Shown here: positions 24,828 to 33,058 of the stretch, piece by piece | How the letters are laid out: every line of letters begins with the position of its first letter | Numbering within the stretch: the first letter of the stretch is position 1 | Assembly (NCBI GenBank): GCA_900543455.1 | Contig: UQRR01000002.1 | Span: 13,631-77,630, forward strand | Length of the DNA stretch: 64,000 nt | Direction of reading: 5' to 3' | From: an uncultured Dialister sp. | GTDB lineage: Bacteria; Bacillota; Negativicutes; Veillonellales; Dialisteraceae | Notes under the pieces: model-generated | What the model saw: only the letters and a program-made list of their open reading frames with translations | Databases searched by the model: none | Told to the model about the DNA's origin: nothing | Position numbers and translations under genes: made by a program

Positions 24828-25931
24828 TTAAGCGCCCTGCTTGATGACAGTGAAGGCGGCGGTATAGGTGTTGATGTCGGTGAATCTGCAGATAGCACGG
24901 ACAAGTACGGAGTTGTTGCGGAAGCCTGCAGATTCATCTGCCGCTACTTCCAGTTCCGGGTAAGCGATATGGTACATCGCGCGGAAATCGCCAACCAATA
25001 CCGTGTTGTCACCCAGTTCATCATTTTCCACAACGATGACCGGACGACCTTCGAGCTGGCGGATGGTGCTGCCGTTCGCGTCTCTGGTGAGCAGGTAGCG
25101 GTCTTCTTTGTCAGAGACTACGGCCATAGCAGCGAAGGTCTTCTGATTCATGACGATGGTCGCATTAGCTCCCGCATCCAGCGGCAGGGAAATAACCGCA
25201 GCCTTAATCGCATCCAGTCCTTCTTTGGACGCTACCGCGGTAACAGTTTTAGCGGTGGCGTCAACAGCTGCCTTTGCGGCGGAAAGGATTTCTTTATTAA
25301 CAGCCTTCACATAAACGCGATTAAACAGTTTCCCGATCACCGTCATGACATCGGTCTTTGCGTCCATCAACAGTTCGCGGGACACAGGAATGATAGCGCC
25401 CTTAGATGCCAGGTTGAACTTGGTGGAGGTGAATACGGCCTTCGTCTCCGCGATCGCGTTGTTTTCGTCGAAATCGGTCAACGTTACAGTCTGAGAGTAG
25501 TCGATGATCGGAACGGAGCCGGAACGGGTACCCACAGAGATAGCAGTGGTCAGGGAGCGAAGGTCGTTATTGATACCGTTATTTTCCTTCAGGTCGAGGA
25601 GTTCAGATGGGATCAGCACGCCGCCGTCTGCGTCTACGGCCCCGTTCTGACCAGTAGCTGTATTGAAAAATTTCGCGGTATCTTCATTCTTAATACCGAG
25701 AAGGTAAGACTTCAGTGCTGCATTAAAAGATTTCTTGTCCATGTTGTTTTCTCCTTTGTTTTTGGAATTCTTCGCGGCCGCTTCTGCTTCGAGCTGCTTT
25801 TCATAATCAGACAGTGCGTCCTGCAGCTTATTCTGCATTTCAACCGGCACAGCCTCTTTCTGATCGATCAGTGCCTGGATCTTTTCCCTCAGAGACTTGA
25901 TCTCTGCTTTCATTTCAAGACTTTTTAACAT
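24828..25931 (-). CDS. HK97-type major capsid protein
   Basis: The 367-residue protein builds the icosahedral shell. Residues 1-65 form a charged coiled coil (MKAEIKSLREKIQALIDQKE), the delta domain that acts as internal scaffold and is removed by the ClpP-like protease coded nearby. The body has family landmarks: GGVLIPSELLDLKENNGINN, SGSVPIIDYSQTVTLTDFDE, FNLASKGAIIPVSRELLMDA and IVMNQKTFAAMAVVSDKEDR. ATG 25931 is chosen because GGAGG is eight bases upstream. The gene follows a mosaic stretch after the portal gene. Confidence 0.93.
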   Translation of the reverse strand: MLKSLEMKAEIKSLREKIQALIDQKEAVPVEMQNKLQDALSDYEKQLEAEAAAKNSKNKGENNMDKKSFNAALKSYLLGIKNEDTAKFFNTATGQNGAVDADGGVLIPSELLDLKENNGINNDLRSLTTAISVGTRSGSVPIIDYSQTVTLTDFDENNAIAETKAVFTSTKFNLASKGAIIPVSRELLMDAKTDVMTVIGKLFNRVYVKAVNKEILSAAKAAVDATAKTVTAVASKEGLDAIKAAVISLPLDAGANATIVMNQKTFAAMAVVSDKEDRYLLTRDANGSTIRQLEGRPVIVVENDELGDNTVLVGDFRAMYHIAYPELEVAADESAGFRNNSVLVRAICRFTDINTYTAAFTVIKQGA

Positions 25932-26154
25932 TCGATGTTCCTCCATCTAAAATAGCGAGCCAGTACGCCTCGGTCTCTTCGTCCAAATGGTCGGGCGGCT
26001 TCGCGCGTTGCGCCATATTCCTATGAGCAGTGAGCTGTTTATAGCTCGGCGCCTTATTGCCGTAGGCCGCTCGGTAAGCAGGCTTTCGCCCAGTTCCTTT
26101 TCCAGATTGAAATACTTTTGACGGTAAATCGTACCTTGTACTCTTTCCCACCAA
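25915..26154 (-). pseudogene. Mosaic fragment resembling a small-terminase N-terminus
   Basis: In this frame the 3' half reads MAQRAKPPDHLDEETEAYWL and AILDGG, close to the opening of P27-family small terminase proteins (KPP..L..EA...W). It then stops at the capsid start, while its 5' half overlaps another stub in a different frame. A terminase-like fragment between portal and capsid is out of place, so this is probably debris of a recombination or deletion. Confidence 0.45.
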
Positions 26155-26185
26155 TCTTCATCTTTTCATCAGCTTCAAGAATCAT
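26054..26185 (-). pseudogene. Short stub with chaperone-like opening
   Basis: ATG 26185 overlaps the portal stop and has AAGGA seven bases upstream. It encodes MILEADEKMKIGGKEYKVRF and TVKSISIWKRNWAK, then an out-of-frame tail to 43 residues. The KIGGKEYKVRFTVKS opening is like tail-assembly chaperone N-termini. With the overlapping terminase-like fragment it makes a composite of two truncated genes. Confidence 0.45.
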
Positions 26186-27413
26186 CAGTCTTTCCTTCTC
26201 CTCCCTCGTTTGTTGCACTGTCCCCGAGAAGCCCAGTCCCGCCGCGCTGGCTCAATTTGTCCGCCGCCGGATCGTCACTTTCAGGATAGCTCAAAGAAAT
26301 GCGGGCTTCATTTGGCGTCAAGATGCCCGCGCCCGTATAAGCGCAGAGCACGCTAGCCTTTGCACCCGCATCTAAGAAATCAAACACGTTATTGCAGATA
26401 TCAAACCGGAAGCCTTTCTGCCTCTGGCGACGCGTCAAAAGCTTGATAGTCAGCTCCAGCGCATACTGGTTTACGATCGGTGCAATCGTATTATTATAAA
26501 AAGACGTCATCTGCGTAGTAGAAAACGTTGCAGTCCCTGCCCCACCTACCACGTTCAGCATGAAAAGCGGAATGCCAAAAAAACTACTGATTTCCTGCGT
26601 GTTGATGGTCTTCAGCGTATCGAAATAGTCCTTGATATTATTTGAGATGTTCGAAGCGCTCATTCCGGCGGGCAGAGGCAGGATCGTGCTATCTGTATTC
26701 GACAACAGCTCTTTCACCTGTTTCTGCAGTACCTTCTGTTTGGATACGGAAAGGTCGGAAGTATATGAGAGCACGATGGTCCCGCTAAATCCATTTTCCA
26801 CGCTGGTCCGCAGCGCGCTTTCGACTTCGGCATTTCCATCTAGTGTACTGCGGATCACTTCTAGGGCGCTTCGTCCCACAAGGCCGTTAGCCGAGTAGGC
26901 TTTCACGTGCAGCATCTCTTCGGGCAGAATCGTGTAAGTCCTGCTAGTCACTGGATCCGTGTATTCGTAAACAATGCGCCTTGCCCCATCAAGGATGTTT
27001 GCATCATCCCAATACATGCGAACTCGCGCCGCATCCAATGGCACCAGCGCCGTCAGCGCGCCGAGAGCGTCGCAGCAGATATAAGCGAAGGCGTTCCCGC
27101 ACCCGAGCCGCTGCTTCTCCATGTACTCCCAGAAGGAATAGGCATTGATACCGGGATACGGCTGCAGGTTCAAGACTTCCTCGAATTCTGCCATCAGTCG
27201 GGTGATTTCCTGATGGTCTTTCCCGTACAATCCCCATCGAGTTTGTGCGATCTGCCGGGCAAGTGTCTCTATGCATGTCGAATACACGGCATCGCCATTC
27301 GCATCTACTGTTACACGACGACCGCGTCCGATGGGAATCACGCTCGCACTTGGGCCGTCCCGTTTCCTGTTCGCGGCGAAGCCGTTAAAATACGCCTTGA
27401 TTCGGTTGAACAT
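26175..27413 (-). CDS. Portal protein, HK97 family
   Basis: The dodecameric portal is the DNA gate at one head vertex. The 412 residues match HK97-type portals: VYSTCIETLARQIAQTRWGL, a clip region with YLEWP-like FWEYMEKQRLGCGNAFAYIC, YTILPEEMLHVKAYSANGLV, and a stem-crown region with TQEISSFFGIPLFMLNVVGG and ATFSTTQMTSFYNNTIAPIV. The C-terminus NEARISLSYPESDDPAADKL is also typical. Here it follows the protease gene, not the terminase gene as usual. Confidence 0.92.
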   Translation of the reverse strand: MFNRIKAYFNGFAANRKRDGPSASVIPIGRGRRVTVDANGDAVYSTCIETLARQIAQTRWGLYGKDHQEITRLMAEFEEVLNLQPYPGINAYSFWEYMEKQRLGCGNAFAYICCDALGALTALVPLDAARVRMYWDDANILDGARRIVYEYTDPVTSRTYTILPEEMLHVKAYSANGLVGRSALEVIRSTLDGNAEVESALRTSVENGFSGTIVLSYTSDLSVSKQKVLQKQVKELLSNTDSTILPLPAGMSASNISNNIKDYFDTLKTINTQEISSFFGIPLFMLNVVGGAGTATFSTTQMTSFYNNTIAPIVNQYALELTIKLLTRRQRQKGFRFDICNNVFDFLDAGAKASVLCAYTGAGILTPNEARISLSYPESDDPAADKLSQRGGTGLLGDSATNEGGEGKTDDS

Positions 27414-27417
27414 GACA

Positions 27418-28044
27418 CTACACTCCTTTCGCCTGTTCCATCAACGCTTGCAAGTTTTCAGGCACGGTATACACGTTCTTACTCCGCAGGTCTTCTACCT
27501 GCTTTTTCAATTCGCGGTTTTCTTGTACAAGGTTCACCAGCGGAGCCTCCGCTGCCATGCCGTCTTTTCTCTTGGTGGCCACCAGAGAGACGTGGTCAAA
27601 GGTGGCAGCGGCTTCCTCCCCGGTCAGATACACATCACCTTTTTCGATCGCGTCAAAGATATCCCCATTGTCACAATGTTCGTCGATGATGTTATGCATC
27701 ACTTTATCGATAGCCTCCATGCCATCCGCATCGCTACGAAGCTGAGTTTTAGATCCGATAGAAATCGTCCAGCAGTTGTGCAGCATGAGCAAGCTGTTCT
27801 TGTCAATTTCGACCGCATCACACGCAAGAGCAATGATAGCCGCCGCGGATGCCGCAAGAAATCCGACACGCGCCGTCACCTTGCACTTCGCGTTTGCGAT
27901 GCAGTGCGCTGTTTCCAGTCCCTCGAAAGCATCGCCTCCCGGAGAATCAATATGCAGCACCACATCCTCTGCGGCGTTTTCAATTCGCTCCCGAAAGGTC
28001 GACAGATCGTAAATTGTACCAGTAATAAATAAGTCCATCATCAT
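27418..28044 (-). CDS. ClpP-like prohead protease
   Basis: The 208-residue protein belongs to the S14 family used by many phages to mature the capsid. Seen are VVLHIDSPGGDAFEGLETAH, the catalytic Ser region VGFLAASAAAIIALACDAVE and the His region LLMLHNCWTISIGS. A C-terminal coiled-coil tail (VQENRELKKQVEDLRSKN) may guide it into the prohead. It overlaps the connector gene by four bases and precedes portal by four bases, so all are coupled. Confidence 0.9.
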   Translation of the reverse strand: MMMDLFITGTIYDLSTFRERIENAAEDVVLHIDSPGGDAFEGLETAHCIANAKCKVTARVGFLAASAAAIIALACDAVEIDKNSLLMLHNCWTISIGSKTQLRSDADGMEAIDKVMHNIIDEHCDNGDIFDAIEKGDVYLTGEEAAATFDHVSLVATKRKDGMAAEAPLVNLVQENRELKKQVEDLRSKNVYTVPENLQALMEQAKGV

Positions 28045-28337
28045 TCCTCTTTCCTGTACATTTGAAGCTGCGTCAGCATCGCTCGCGCCGTGTAATCCAT
28101 CGTTACCACGCCGGTAACCATACCCTCGCGCCGATCATACACACTCGGCATCCACTGGGTCAGTACCCACATATCGCATTTAGCGGAAAACACGGAATCT
28201 TTGGCATAGATTTCATCAAAGTCATCCACCGCATCACGGATATAGGAATAGCCCTGACTAATGGCACTCGCGATATATCCGTCATCTTCTTTGTAAGGGA
28301 TACGCAGGTAGTCTTTTGTCTGGTTTATACTAAGCAT
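28041..28337 (-). CDS. gp6-like head-tail connector protein
   Basis: The 98-residue protein begins MLSINQTKDYLRIPYKEDDG and has helices typical of the Phage_connect/QLRG family (SYIRDAVDDFDEIY, WVLTQWMPSVYDRREG). These proteins form the ring under the portal. Usually the gene lies after the capsid gene; here it sits between large terminase and protease. It overlaps both neighbours slightly. Confidence 0.82.
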   Translation of the reverse strand: MLSINQTKDYLRIPYKEDDGYIASAISQGYSYIRDAVDDFDEIYAKDSVFSAKCDMWVLTQWMPSVYDRREGMVTGVVTMDYTARAMLTQLQMYRKEE

Positions 28338-30195
28338 TCGTACCTCCCACCTCTCTCATCCATTCATCGACCATCTCATCGCCCGTAGGCAGGTCACTAT
28401 TGAAATCAATATACGGAGCGATAAATCCAGTGATCGCAGCATCTACGGGGTCGATACGGATATTGCTGTCAGCCCGAAGACTGACCTTTTCCACGGAATA
28501 GAACCCGGATGGATTCCTAACGAGAAGAGAGTTGGTCACCGCTTTCTCGAATATGTCTTCATGCCCGCGATGGTAAGCGAGCACCCCATCTTTCAGATAT
28601 TGCCCGAAGGCTTCGATATATTGGCTAAGCGCCTTTGGACTTTGATTCTGCAGTATGAAGGTATCACACACAGACTCCAGCCGATCCTGAATCCCCGCCA
28701 CGTTATACGGGTCCGACGCAATGGTCACGAAGTGAAGCCCATTCTTTTCCCGCAGAGTATCCAGCTGCTCGAAGATCTGCGGAGTATCGATATTGTCGCC
28801 GCCTGCCCCGTTGCATAAAAAAAGCTCAGTCCCGACATAATCGGTGTAACTGAACTTGTCTTTCTCTATATGCGCCTGCAGTTTGTTCTCTGGCATCCAC
28901 GACATGACATGCATGAACAACCGATGCCGCGCCGCCGGACTGTTTTTCTTCAGCAGCTTGCCCGTCTTGCTTTCGCCAACGAAGCAGAGAAGCACAACGC
29001 TGGAAAGGTCAAGCGTCTGAGATAAGTCGACACCCAAGTACCAATCTATATACCCCTTAGTTATTACATCTTCCATGCCGTAATCCACGCCGCAATCTTT
29101 TAGCTGATCATAGGAACACAGGCTCCGGTCCTCGGCAGAATACCAGGCATTACATTGTTTCGTCACGAAGGACTGGAGGGCGAATCCTTTTTCCGTGCAC
29201 GCCGCACGCGCCTTTTGCGCATACTTTTCTTTAATATGCTTCTTTACCGTAAACCCGTCTGCCTCAAACAACAATACCGGGTTCGCCTTCCCCCATGTGG
29301 TAATCTGCCCGAATTCTTTCGCCTGCAGCTCCTCCTGATTCGGTTCCGCTAGAAATAGAAACACGTTGTCAGGCAGCGCATCCTCGTAGAGCATTTTCCG
29401 AAGCGTCAGCCATTTCTTATGGTTGTCACTTCCCACGGAAAACTGCGCCGTCGACATGGTCACCAGCAGGGAGTCCTTAAAATGTGCCTGCCCATCTTGG
29501 ATGGTCTTCGGGATAATTTCATCACAAAGCATCTCTTCATCAATGACCGCTACTTTGTTGGTATAGCCGTCGAGGGAATTCTTCGCACCCCCGCCGGTAC
29601 GGAACATGTCAAGCCGGTTGCCAGTGTTCTTATTTTTCGCCCAGCAGGCCGTCTTATTGACATTGCTGAACGTCTCGGCAAGATACGGGTCGTTTTCAAT
29701 AAACTTCGTGAACTCATTGAAGCAGATGGTCGCGTTCTGCCCTTTGCACGACGCTAGTACAATCAATTCATTCCGGAATTTACTCATCCCCATCAGGTAA
29801 TGAAGCACACCGGATAAGAGAAAAGATTTACCATTACGCCGCGCCATGTACAGGTTCGCCGTATTGACCACGTAACCACCATCAGGGGTCCTCAACCCGA
29901 ATACGCCACACATGATGAATTTTTGCACCGGATATAACTCTAAATGCCGGGGCTTTCCATCTTCATCAATATAAATCAGCATATGCAAGAACTGGAATAA
30001 GCGCCGCATAGCTTTGCCGGCGAACTGATACCTGCCACTGGCGTACATGTCCAGGAAGCGGGCGAAGCAACGAAATTCAGATTCACCCAAGAGATCCATA
30101 TCCGCTCTTTTAACTAGAGCTTTATAGTAATCACCGATGAATTCAGACAGTTCATGGGGGATGTGCAGATGTTTCACTGCGTCTTCTATATTCAT
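28330..30195 (-). CDS. Terminase large subunit
   Basis: This motor-nuclease packages phage DNA. From ATG 30195 (AAAGG eight bases upstream) it has about 621 residues. The ATPase part shows YMARRNGKSFLLSGV (Walker A, about residues 118-124), KVAVIDEEMLCDE (Walker B) and LLVTMSTAQFSVGSDN (motif III). The nuclease part starts with DWYLGVDLSQTLDLSS, whose first Asp is the metal ligand, and continues with FVTIASDPYNVAGIQDRLES. Its N-terminus overlaps the HNH gene by 44 bases. It belongs to the terminase_1/HK97-like group. Confidence 0.93.
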   Translation of the reverse strand: MNIEDAVKHLHIPHELSEFIGDYYKALVKRADMDLLGESEFRCFARFLDMYASGRYQFAGKAMRRLFQFLHMLIYIDEDGKPRHLELYPVQKFIMCGVFGLRTPDGGYVVNTANLYMARRNGKSFLLSGVLHYLMGMSKFRNELIVLASCKGQNATICFNEFTKFIENDPYLAETFSNVNKTACWAKNKNTGNRLDMFRTGGGAKNSLDGYTNKVAVIDEEMLCDEIIPKTIQDGQAHFKDSLLVTMSTAQFSVGSDNHKKWLTLRKMLYEDALPDNVFLFLAEPNQEELQAKEFGQITTWGKANPVLLFEADGFTVKKHIKEKYAQKARAACTEKGFALQSFVTKQCNAWYSAEDRSLCSYDQLKDCGVDYGMEDVITKGYIDWYLGVDLSQTLDLSSVVLLCFVGESKTGKLLKKNSPAARHRLFMHVMSWMPENKLQAHIEKDKFSYTDYVGTELFLCNGAGGDNIDTPQIFEQLDTLREKNGLHFVTIASDPYNVAGIQDRLESVCDTFILQNQSPKALSQYIEAFGQYLKDGVLAYHRGHEDIFEKAVTNSLLVRNPSGFYSVEKVSLRADSNIRIDPVDAAITGFIAPYIDFNSDLPTGDEMVDEWMREVGGTNA

Positions 30196-30613
30196 GGCTA
30201 AACCTTTCTTCGTACACCTCTTTTCCCTTCTGAATACGGACGAGCGCTTCATTGCGACGCCCGTTGTTATACCAGACATGGATCTCTTCGTGACTGGCAT
30301 GTCCTACCGGGATCAAATTGTCCTCATCAAAAAATCGATCCGGAGCGGCGTCTCTTTCAGCAATATGATGAACGTATGCCGGATTACACTTTTTCCAGAT
30401 ACCGATACCTAGAAGCCACACGTCATAGCCTGAATACTTCAGTATCACAGCCTTGCGGCACCGCTGCCAAACGCGGGAATGATAGCGTCTTGTACTCTCA
30501 TTCATACACAGACGCCTCTTCTGGTAAGCCGCAGCCATTTTGGCCCTGCATACGGGGCATTCTTTCCCAGTGAATAACTGGTGACAGTTACTACACCGCT
30601 TAAAAGTCGCCAT
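30152..30613 (-). CDS. HNH endonuclease
   Basis: The 153-residue protein carries a zinc-ribbon-like start (FKRCSNCHQLFTGKECPVCR) and the HNH core PAYVHHIAERDAAPDRFFDE with DNLIPVGHASHEEIH, giving H-H...N...H. Phage HNH enzymes next to terminase help cut packaging substrates. ATG 30613 has GGAG a few bases upstream and overlaps the small-terminase gene. Order small terminase-HNH-large terminase is common in cos-type siphoviruses, so cohesive ends are likely. Confidence 0.88.
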   Translation of the reverse strand: MATFKRCSNCHQLFTGKECPVCRAKMAAAYQKRRLCMNESTRRYHSRVWQRCRKAVILKYSGYDVWLLGIGIWKKCNPAYVHHIAERDAAPDRFFDEDNLIPVGHASHEEIHVWYNNGRRNEALVRIQKGKEVYEERFSHEYRRRSETSAHPP

Positions 30614-30944
30614 CTTTCTCCGCCTCATTCAGAATCCGGGTATATGGGTTACCATAATCCGCAAGCTCATCCTTGATTTCACTGAACCGCAGTACCTTGT
30701 ACAGATTCAGCGCAATTTTGTTATATTCCTTGTATAGGATAATTTTATTTTTCAATGCGGTGATTTTGACATCATCCTGCGCAGCTGCTATCTCTTGGCT
30801 GATTTCTTCGGACATCACCATAAAACGGCAATATTGAAGGATCAGCTCCCGGTTAATTTGGGTGACAGAACTGCATTTATGATTCAACGTCCAAATGTAG
30901 TCATTTAGCGCCTTAATCGCCCTATTTCTCTTAATGTTTGCCAT
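30600..30944 (-). CDS. Putative terminase small subunit
   Basis: The 114-residue helical protein (IKRNRAIKALNDYIWTLNHK, RELILQYCRFMVMSEEISQE, NKIALNLYKVLRFSEIKDEL) has the size, position and helical repeat pattern of P27-type small terminases that recognise the packaging site. No enzyme motif is present. It is the first gene of the packaging block, directly before the HNH gene. A second, truncated terminase-like fragment lies at 25915-26154. Confidence 0.7.
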   Translation of the reverse strand: MANIKRNRAIKALNDYIWTLNHKCSSVTQINRELILQYCRFMVMSEEISQEIAAAQDDVKITALKNKIILYKEYNKIALNLYKVLRFSEIKDELADYGNPYTRILNEAEKDGDF

Positions 30945-31047
30945 TTTACCTTAATTTTCTACCAATGATGAGAAAAAAAGAAAACTCCCCCACCGATACG
31001 ACGCAAGACAGGCCAAAATTTTCAAACATACCCCCGCCTTGCCAATG

Positions 31048-31079
31048 AAAAAGCCATCCGATTTCTCGGACAGCTTTTT
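31048..31079 (-). terminator. Terminator before the packaging genes
   Basis: AAAAAGC...TCCGA and TCGGA...GCTTTTT pair on the minus strand and end in T residues, directly after the stop of the 128-residue gene. Packaging genes further left therefore need read-through, antitermination or their own promoter. Confidence 0.7.
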
Positions 31080-31464
31080 ACTTTTCTAATGCGCGTCGTA
31101 TCAACGCTTTATATTTCACGGCATCAAGCATAGTCTTGAAGCAATTATGCATTCGGGCATTCTGCTCGTCCATTTTGTTCCCCTGATAAATCGCATGTCT
31201 GGCTTCTATCTGCCCCGTTTCCCCATTAAGGACTAAATAGTGATAGAAATCTCCCTTTTGCGGGGTGAATGTGTATTGATTGACTGCGGTATCATCTTCA
31301 AGCATCATCCCGATGCACATAGGCGCAGGCTCTGGGGTTCGGGTATAGAGCTCGCCGGCGCGGACCACATACTCATGCCCGTTCAGCGAGAACCATTCAC
31401 CTTCCCTGGCGCCCTTCAGTTTTATCAGCGCCATCAAGCATTTCTTTTCTGCCCAGCTATTCAT
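31078..31464 (-). CDS. Hypothetical phage protein, 128 residues
   Basis: The protein starts MNSWAEKKCLMALIKLKGAR and continues EGEWFSLNGHEYVVRAGELY, with a beta-rich middle and a helical end (KTMLDAVKYKALIRRALE). It has no membrane span or known motif. AGGAGG lies eight bases before ATG, and TATAAT (31501-31506, minus) is a possible own -10. It is placed between the late regulator and terminase genes and bounded by terminators on both sides. Confidence 0.7.
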   Translation of the reverse strand: MNSWAEKKCLMALIKLKGAREGEWFSLNGHEYVVRAGELYTRTPEPAPMCIGMMLEDDTAVNQYTFTPQKGDFYHYLVLNGETGQIEARHAIYQGNKMDEQNARMHNCFKTMLDAVKYKALIRRALEK

Positions 31465-31524
31465 AGTTAGCCTCCTATTTTTAATCAGGTATCCTGCCCT
31501 ATTATACTACAGGCTGCCACGCAA

Positions 31525-31550
31525 AAGAGCGCCTCTCACGAGACGCTCTT
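31525..31550 (-). terminator. Terminator downstream of the late regulator
   Basis: AAGAGCG and CGCTCTT with inner CTC/GAG pairing form a hairpin; on the minus strand it is followed by TTTTGCG. It would end short transcripts starting near 31645. Confidence 0.7.
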
Positions 31551-31688
31551 CTACGGCAATTCCTAAATATGAAAGGAGGCCAAGCATGGAAACGATAGCA
31601 CAGATCGACTTATTGGGAATTTCTCCCCTGTGCGATTTCCCTTTTACTATTATATCATCATTCGATGTAAACTCATGTAAACTGTCAA
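31551..31688 (-). promoter_or_regulatory. Candidate late promoter and short structured RNA
   Basis: On the minus strand TGATATAAT (-10 at 31649-31654) is preceded by two direct copies of a 9-mer (ATGTAAACT on plus, 31665-31673 and 31675-31683) and a TTGACA at 31683-31688, which is too far away to be the -35. Repeats before an extended -10 fit an activator-dependent late promoter. RNA from here to the terminator at 31525 would be about 115 bases with GCACAG/CTGTGC and GGGA/TCCC hairpins. Confidence 0.45.
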
Positions 31689-32116
31689 GAGGTATTTTGA
31701 GAAATCATACGGATAGCGCGGTCTCGCATGCGAGTCAGCCATTGCCTGGTGAATCCGCGTTTCTCCTCGATCTCTCGCCATGACATACCGGCCAGATATC
31801 TATCATAAAGTATCGTTTTCGCCTTCGTATCACGACACAGGGCAAGCAATTCATACGCTTTCTTTCTCATGCTGGTGAGGATGTCCATGCATTCCAGCAG
31901 GCGCTTGTCCAGCTTGTCGCATCGTTCGATGATCCGCTCCAGTATTTGAGACAAGTCAGAGTTCACCGTGCCAGTGATTTTCGGTTTATCGTACTGCACC
32001 GCCTTCACGGCGGCGATGTCATTTGCCACATGTTCCCTTTCCTGTATCAGATCATAGAGCTCCTGCCGCTGACTGCGCAGCTTCTCGAAGAAATCACGCA
32101 CCTCTTCCTCCGTCAT
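31685..32116 (-). CDS. ArpU/RinA-like late transcription regulator
   Basis: The 143 residues end in a sigma-factor-like helix-turn-helix (KTILYDRYLAGMSWREIEEK, then RGFTRQWLTRMRDRAIRMI) after an N-terminal coiled coil (EVRDFFEKLRSQRQELYDLI). This is the layout of DUF1492/RinA/ArpU regulators that switch on packaging and structural genes. Position at the end of the early operon, just before packaging genes and next to repeats at 31665-31683, agrees with that role. Confidence 0.85.
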   Translation of the reverse strand: MTEEEVRDFFEKLRSQRQELYDLIQEREHVANDIAAVKAVQYDKPKITGTVNSDLSQILERIIERCDKLDKRLLECMDILTSMRKKAYELLALCRDTKAKTILYDRYLAGMSWREIEEKRGFTRQWLTRMRDRAIRMISQNTS

Positions 32117-32601
32117 CCTTGTTTCTCCTTTTTCTCACGCCGGTGCGCCTCCTGCCAATACCGCTTCTGACAGCCTATGCTGCAGTACTTCTGCTTTGCG
32201 GTGCTCGGCTGAAACAGATGACCACACTCGACGCAGAGCCTTGGCTTGTATGTCTTCCGGCAAAGTGCCTGCCCTTTCCTCTGTTTTCGCTCAAGCGCGT
32301 GTTTCTTCTTCTCTGCCGTGTCGCTTGCTTCGTAGTACTTCAAGAGGATAACCGCTCCCGGATAGTCGTCTGCCTCCCACCCGCGGTCAGAAAGCTGACG
32401 CGCCTTCGTCCAGAAGGCAGCGCTTGCCATCCACTCCAGATCGAAGTGCTCTCGTTCGCTGGGCATGATCCCGATATGTCCACGGGCGTCGCTCTCGATC
32501 ACCATGAAAAGGTAACCATTTGTAAGCATACCAGGCCTCAGGGTATCCTTCGCCAGCAGAAGCTCGATCGTGCGAGTGCCTTTTCGGAAATAGAGGATCA
32601 T
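32113..32601 (-). CDS. Phage protein with C-terminal zinc finger
   Basis: The 162-residue protein has an unknown N-terminal part (GTRTIELLLAKDTLRPGMLT, YLFMVIESDARGHIGIMPSE). It ends in a zinc-binding module CVECGHLFQPSTAKQKYCSI followed by GCQKRYWQEAHRR, the same module type as in the protein at 39782-40285. It overlaps neighbours by four bases on both sides. Such early phage proteins often modify host proteins or bind nucleic acid, but no function is assigned. Confidence 0.7.
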   Translation of the reverse strand: MILYFRKGTRTIELLLAKDTLRPGMLTNGYLFMVIESDARGHIGIMPSEREHFDLEWMASAAFWTKARQLSDRGWEADDYPGAVILLKYYEASDTAEKKKHALERKQRKGQALCRKTYKPRLCVECGHLFQPSTAKQKYCSIGCQKRYWQEAHRREKKEKQG

Positions 32602-33023
32602 ACTTTAAGCGCCTCTTTTCTCCCTGATGTTGGTGAACAGTCGCTGGGTCGCTTAAACCGCACCCCAGCTTCCTCGAATAAACATTGCCTCAGCTCCGCC
32701 GGTGTTACAAACCCTTTCTCTACGGTGTCGTAAAGTTCGAGACACATCTCTGCAAACCGTTCTTCTCGGCCGTCTTTTTTCATGAGCTCGCCGAAGTGGT
32801 CATGGATCACCATCACCGGGATCGCGATCAGTTCTTCAAACAGCCTTGATACCGCTTCATTTTTTGCATGTGCCGCTAATTTTTCTGCTTCTTTTTTGAC
32901 TGCCTGCGAGCACAAGTCTTTTAGATACTCCGGCTTGACCGTGAGTGTAGCGTTTTTATTCTTTTGACGCTCGATCTTCCTGCGCACCTGTCTGCTGAGC
33001 AGGGATCCGGTTGTGTCGATCAT
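32598..33023 (-). CDS. Hypothetical early phage protein
   Basis: ATG 33023 has AAGGAGG eight bases upstream and gives 141 residues. A basic segment (RQVRRKIERQKNKNATLTVK) is followed by helices (DLCSQAVKKEAEKLAAHAKN, FAEMCLELYDTVEKGFVTPA) and a basic tail. I do not recognise it. Similar small helical proteins sit between RusA and late-regulator genes in Firmicutes prophages. Confidence 0.7.
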   Translation of the reverse strand: MIDTTGSLLSRQVRRKIERQKNKNATLTVKPEYLKDLCSQAVKKEAEKLAAHAKNEAVSRLFEELIAIPVMVIHDHFGELMKKDGREERFAEMCLELYDTVEKGFVTPAELRQCLFEEAGVRFKRPSDCSPTSGRKEALKV

Positions 33024-33058
33024 GCTTAGCCCCTCCTTGTTAATAATACCCGGTTGCA

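Noticed and set aside
31586..31783. Plus-strand 65-codon frame with a good AAGGAGG before ATG
   Set aside because: It runs antisense into the late-regulator gene, has no membrane or known motif, and its codon pattern is poor. It is mentioned only because an RNA may cover its ribosome site.
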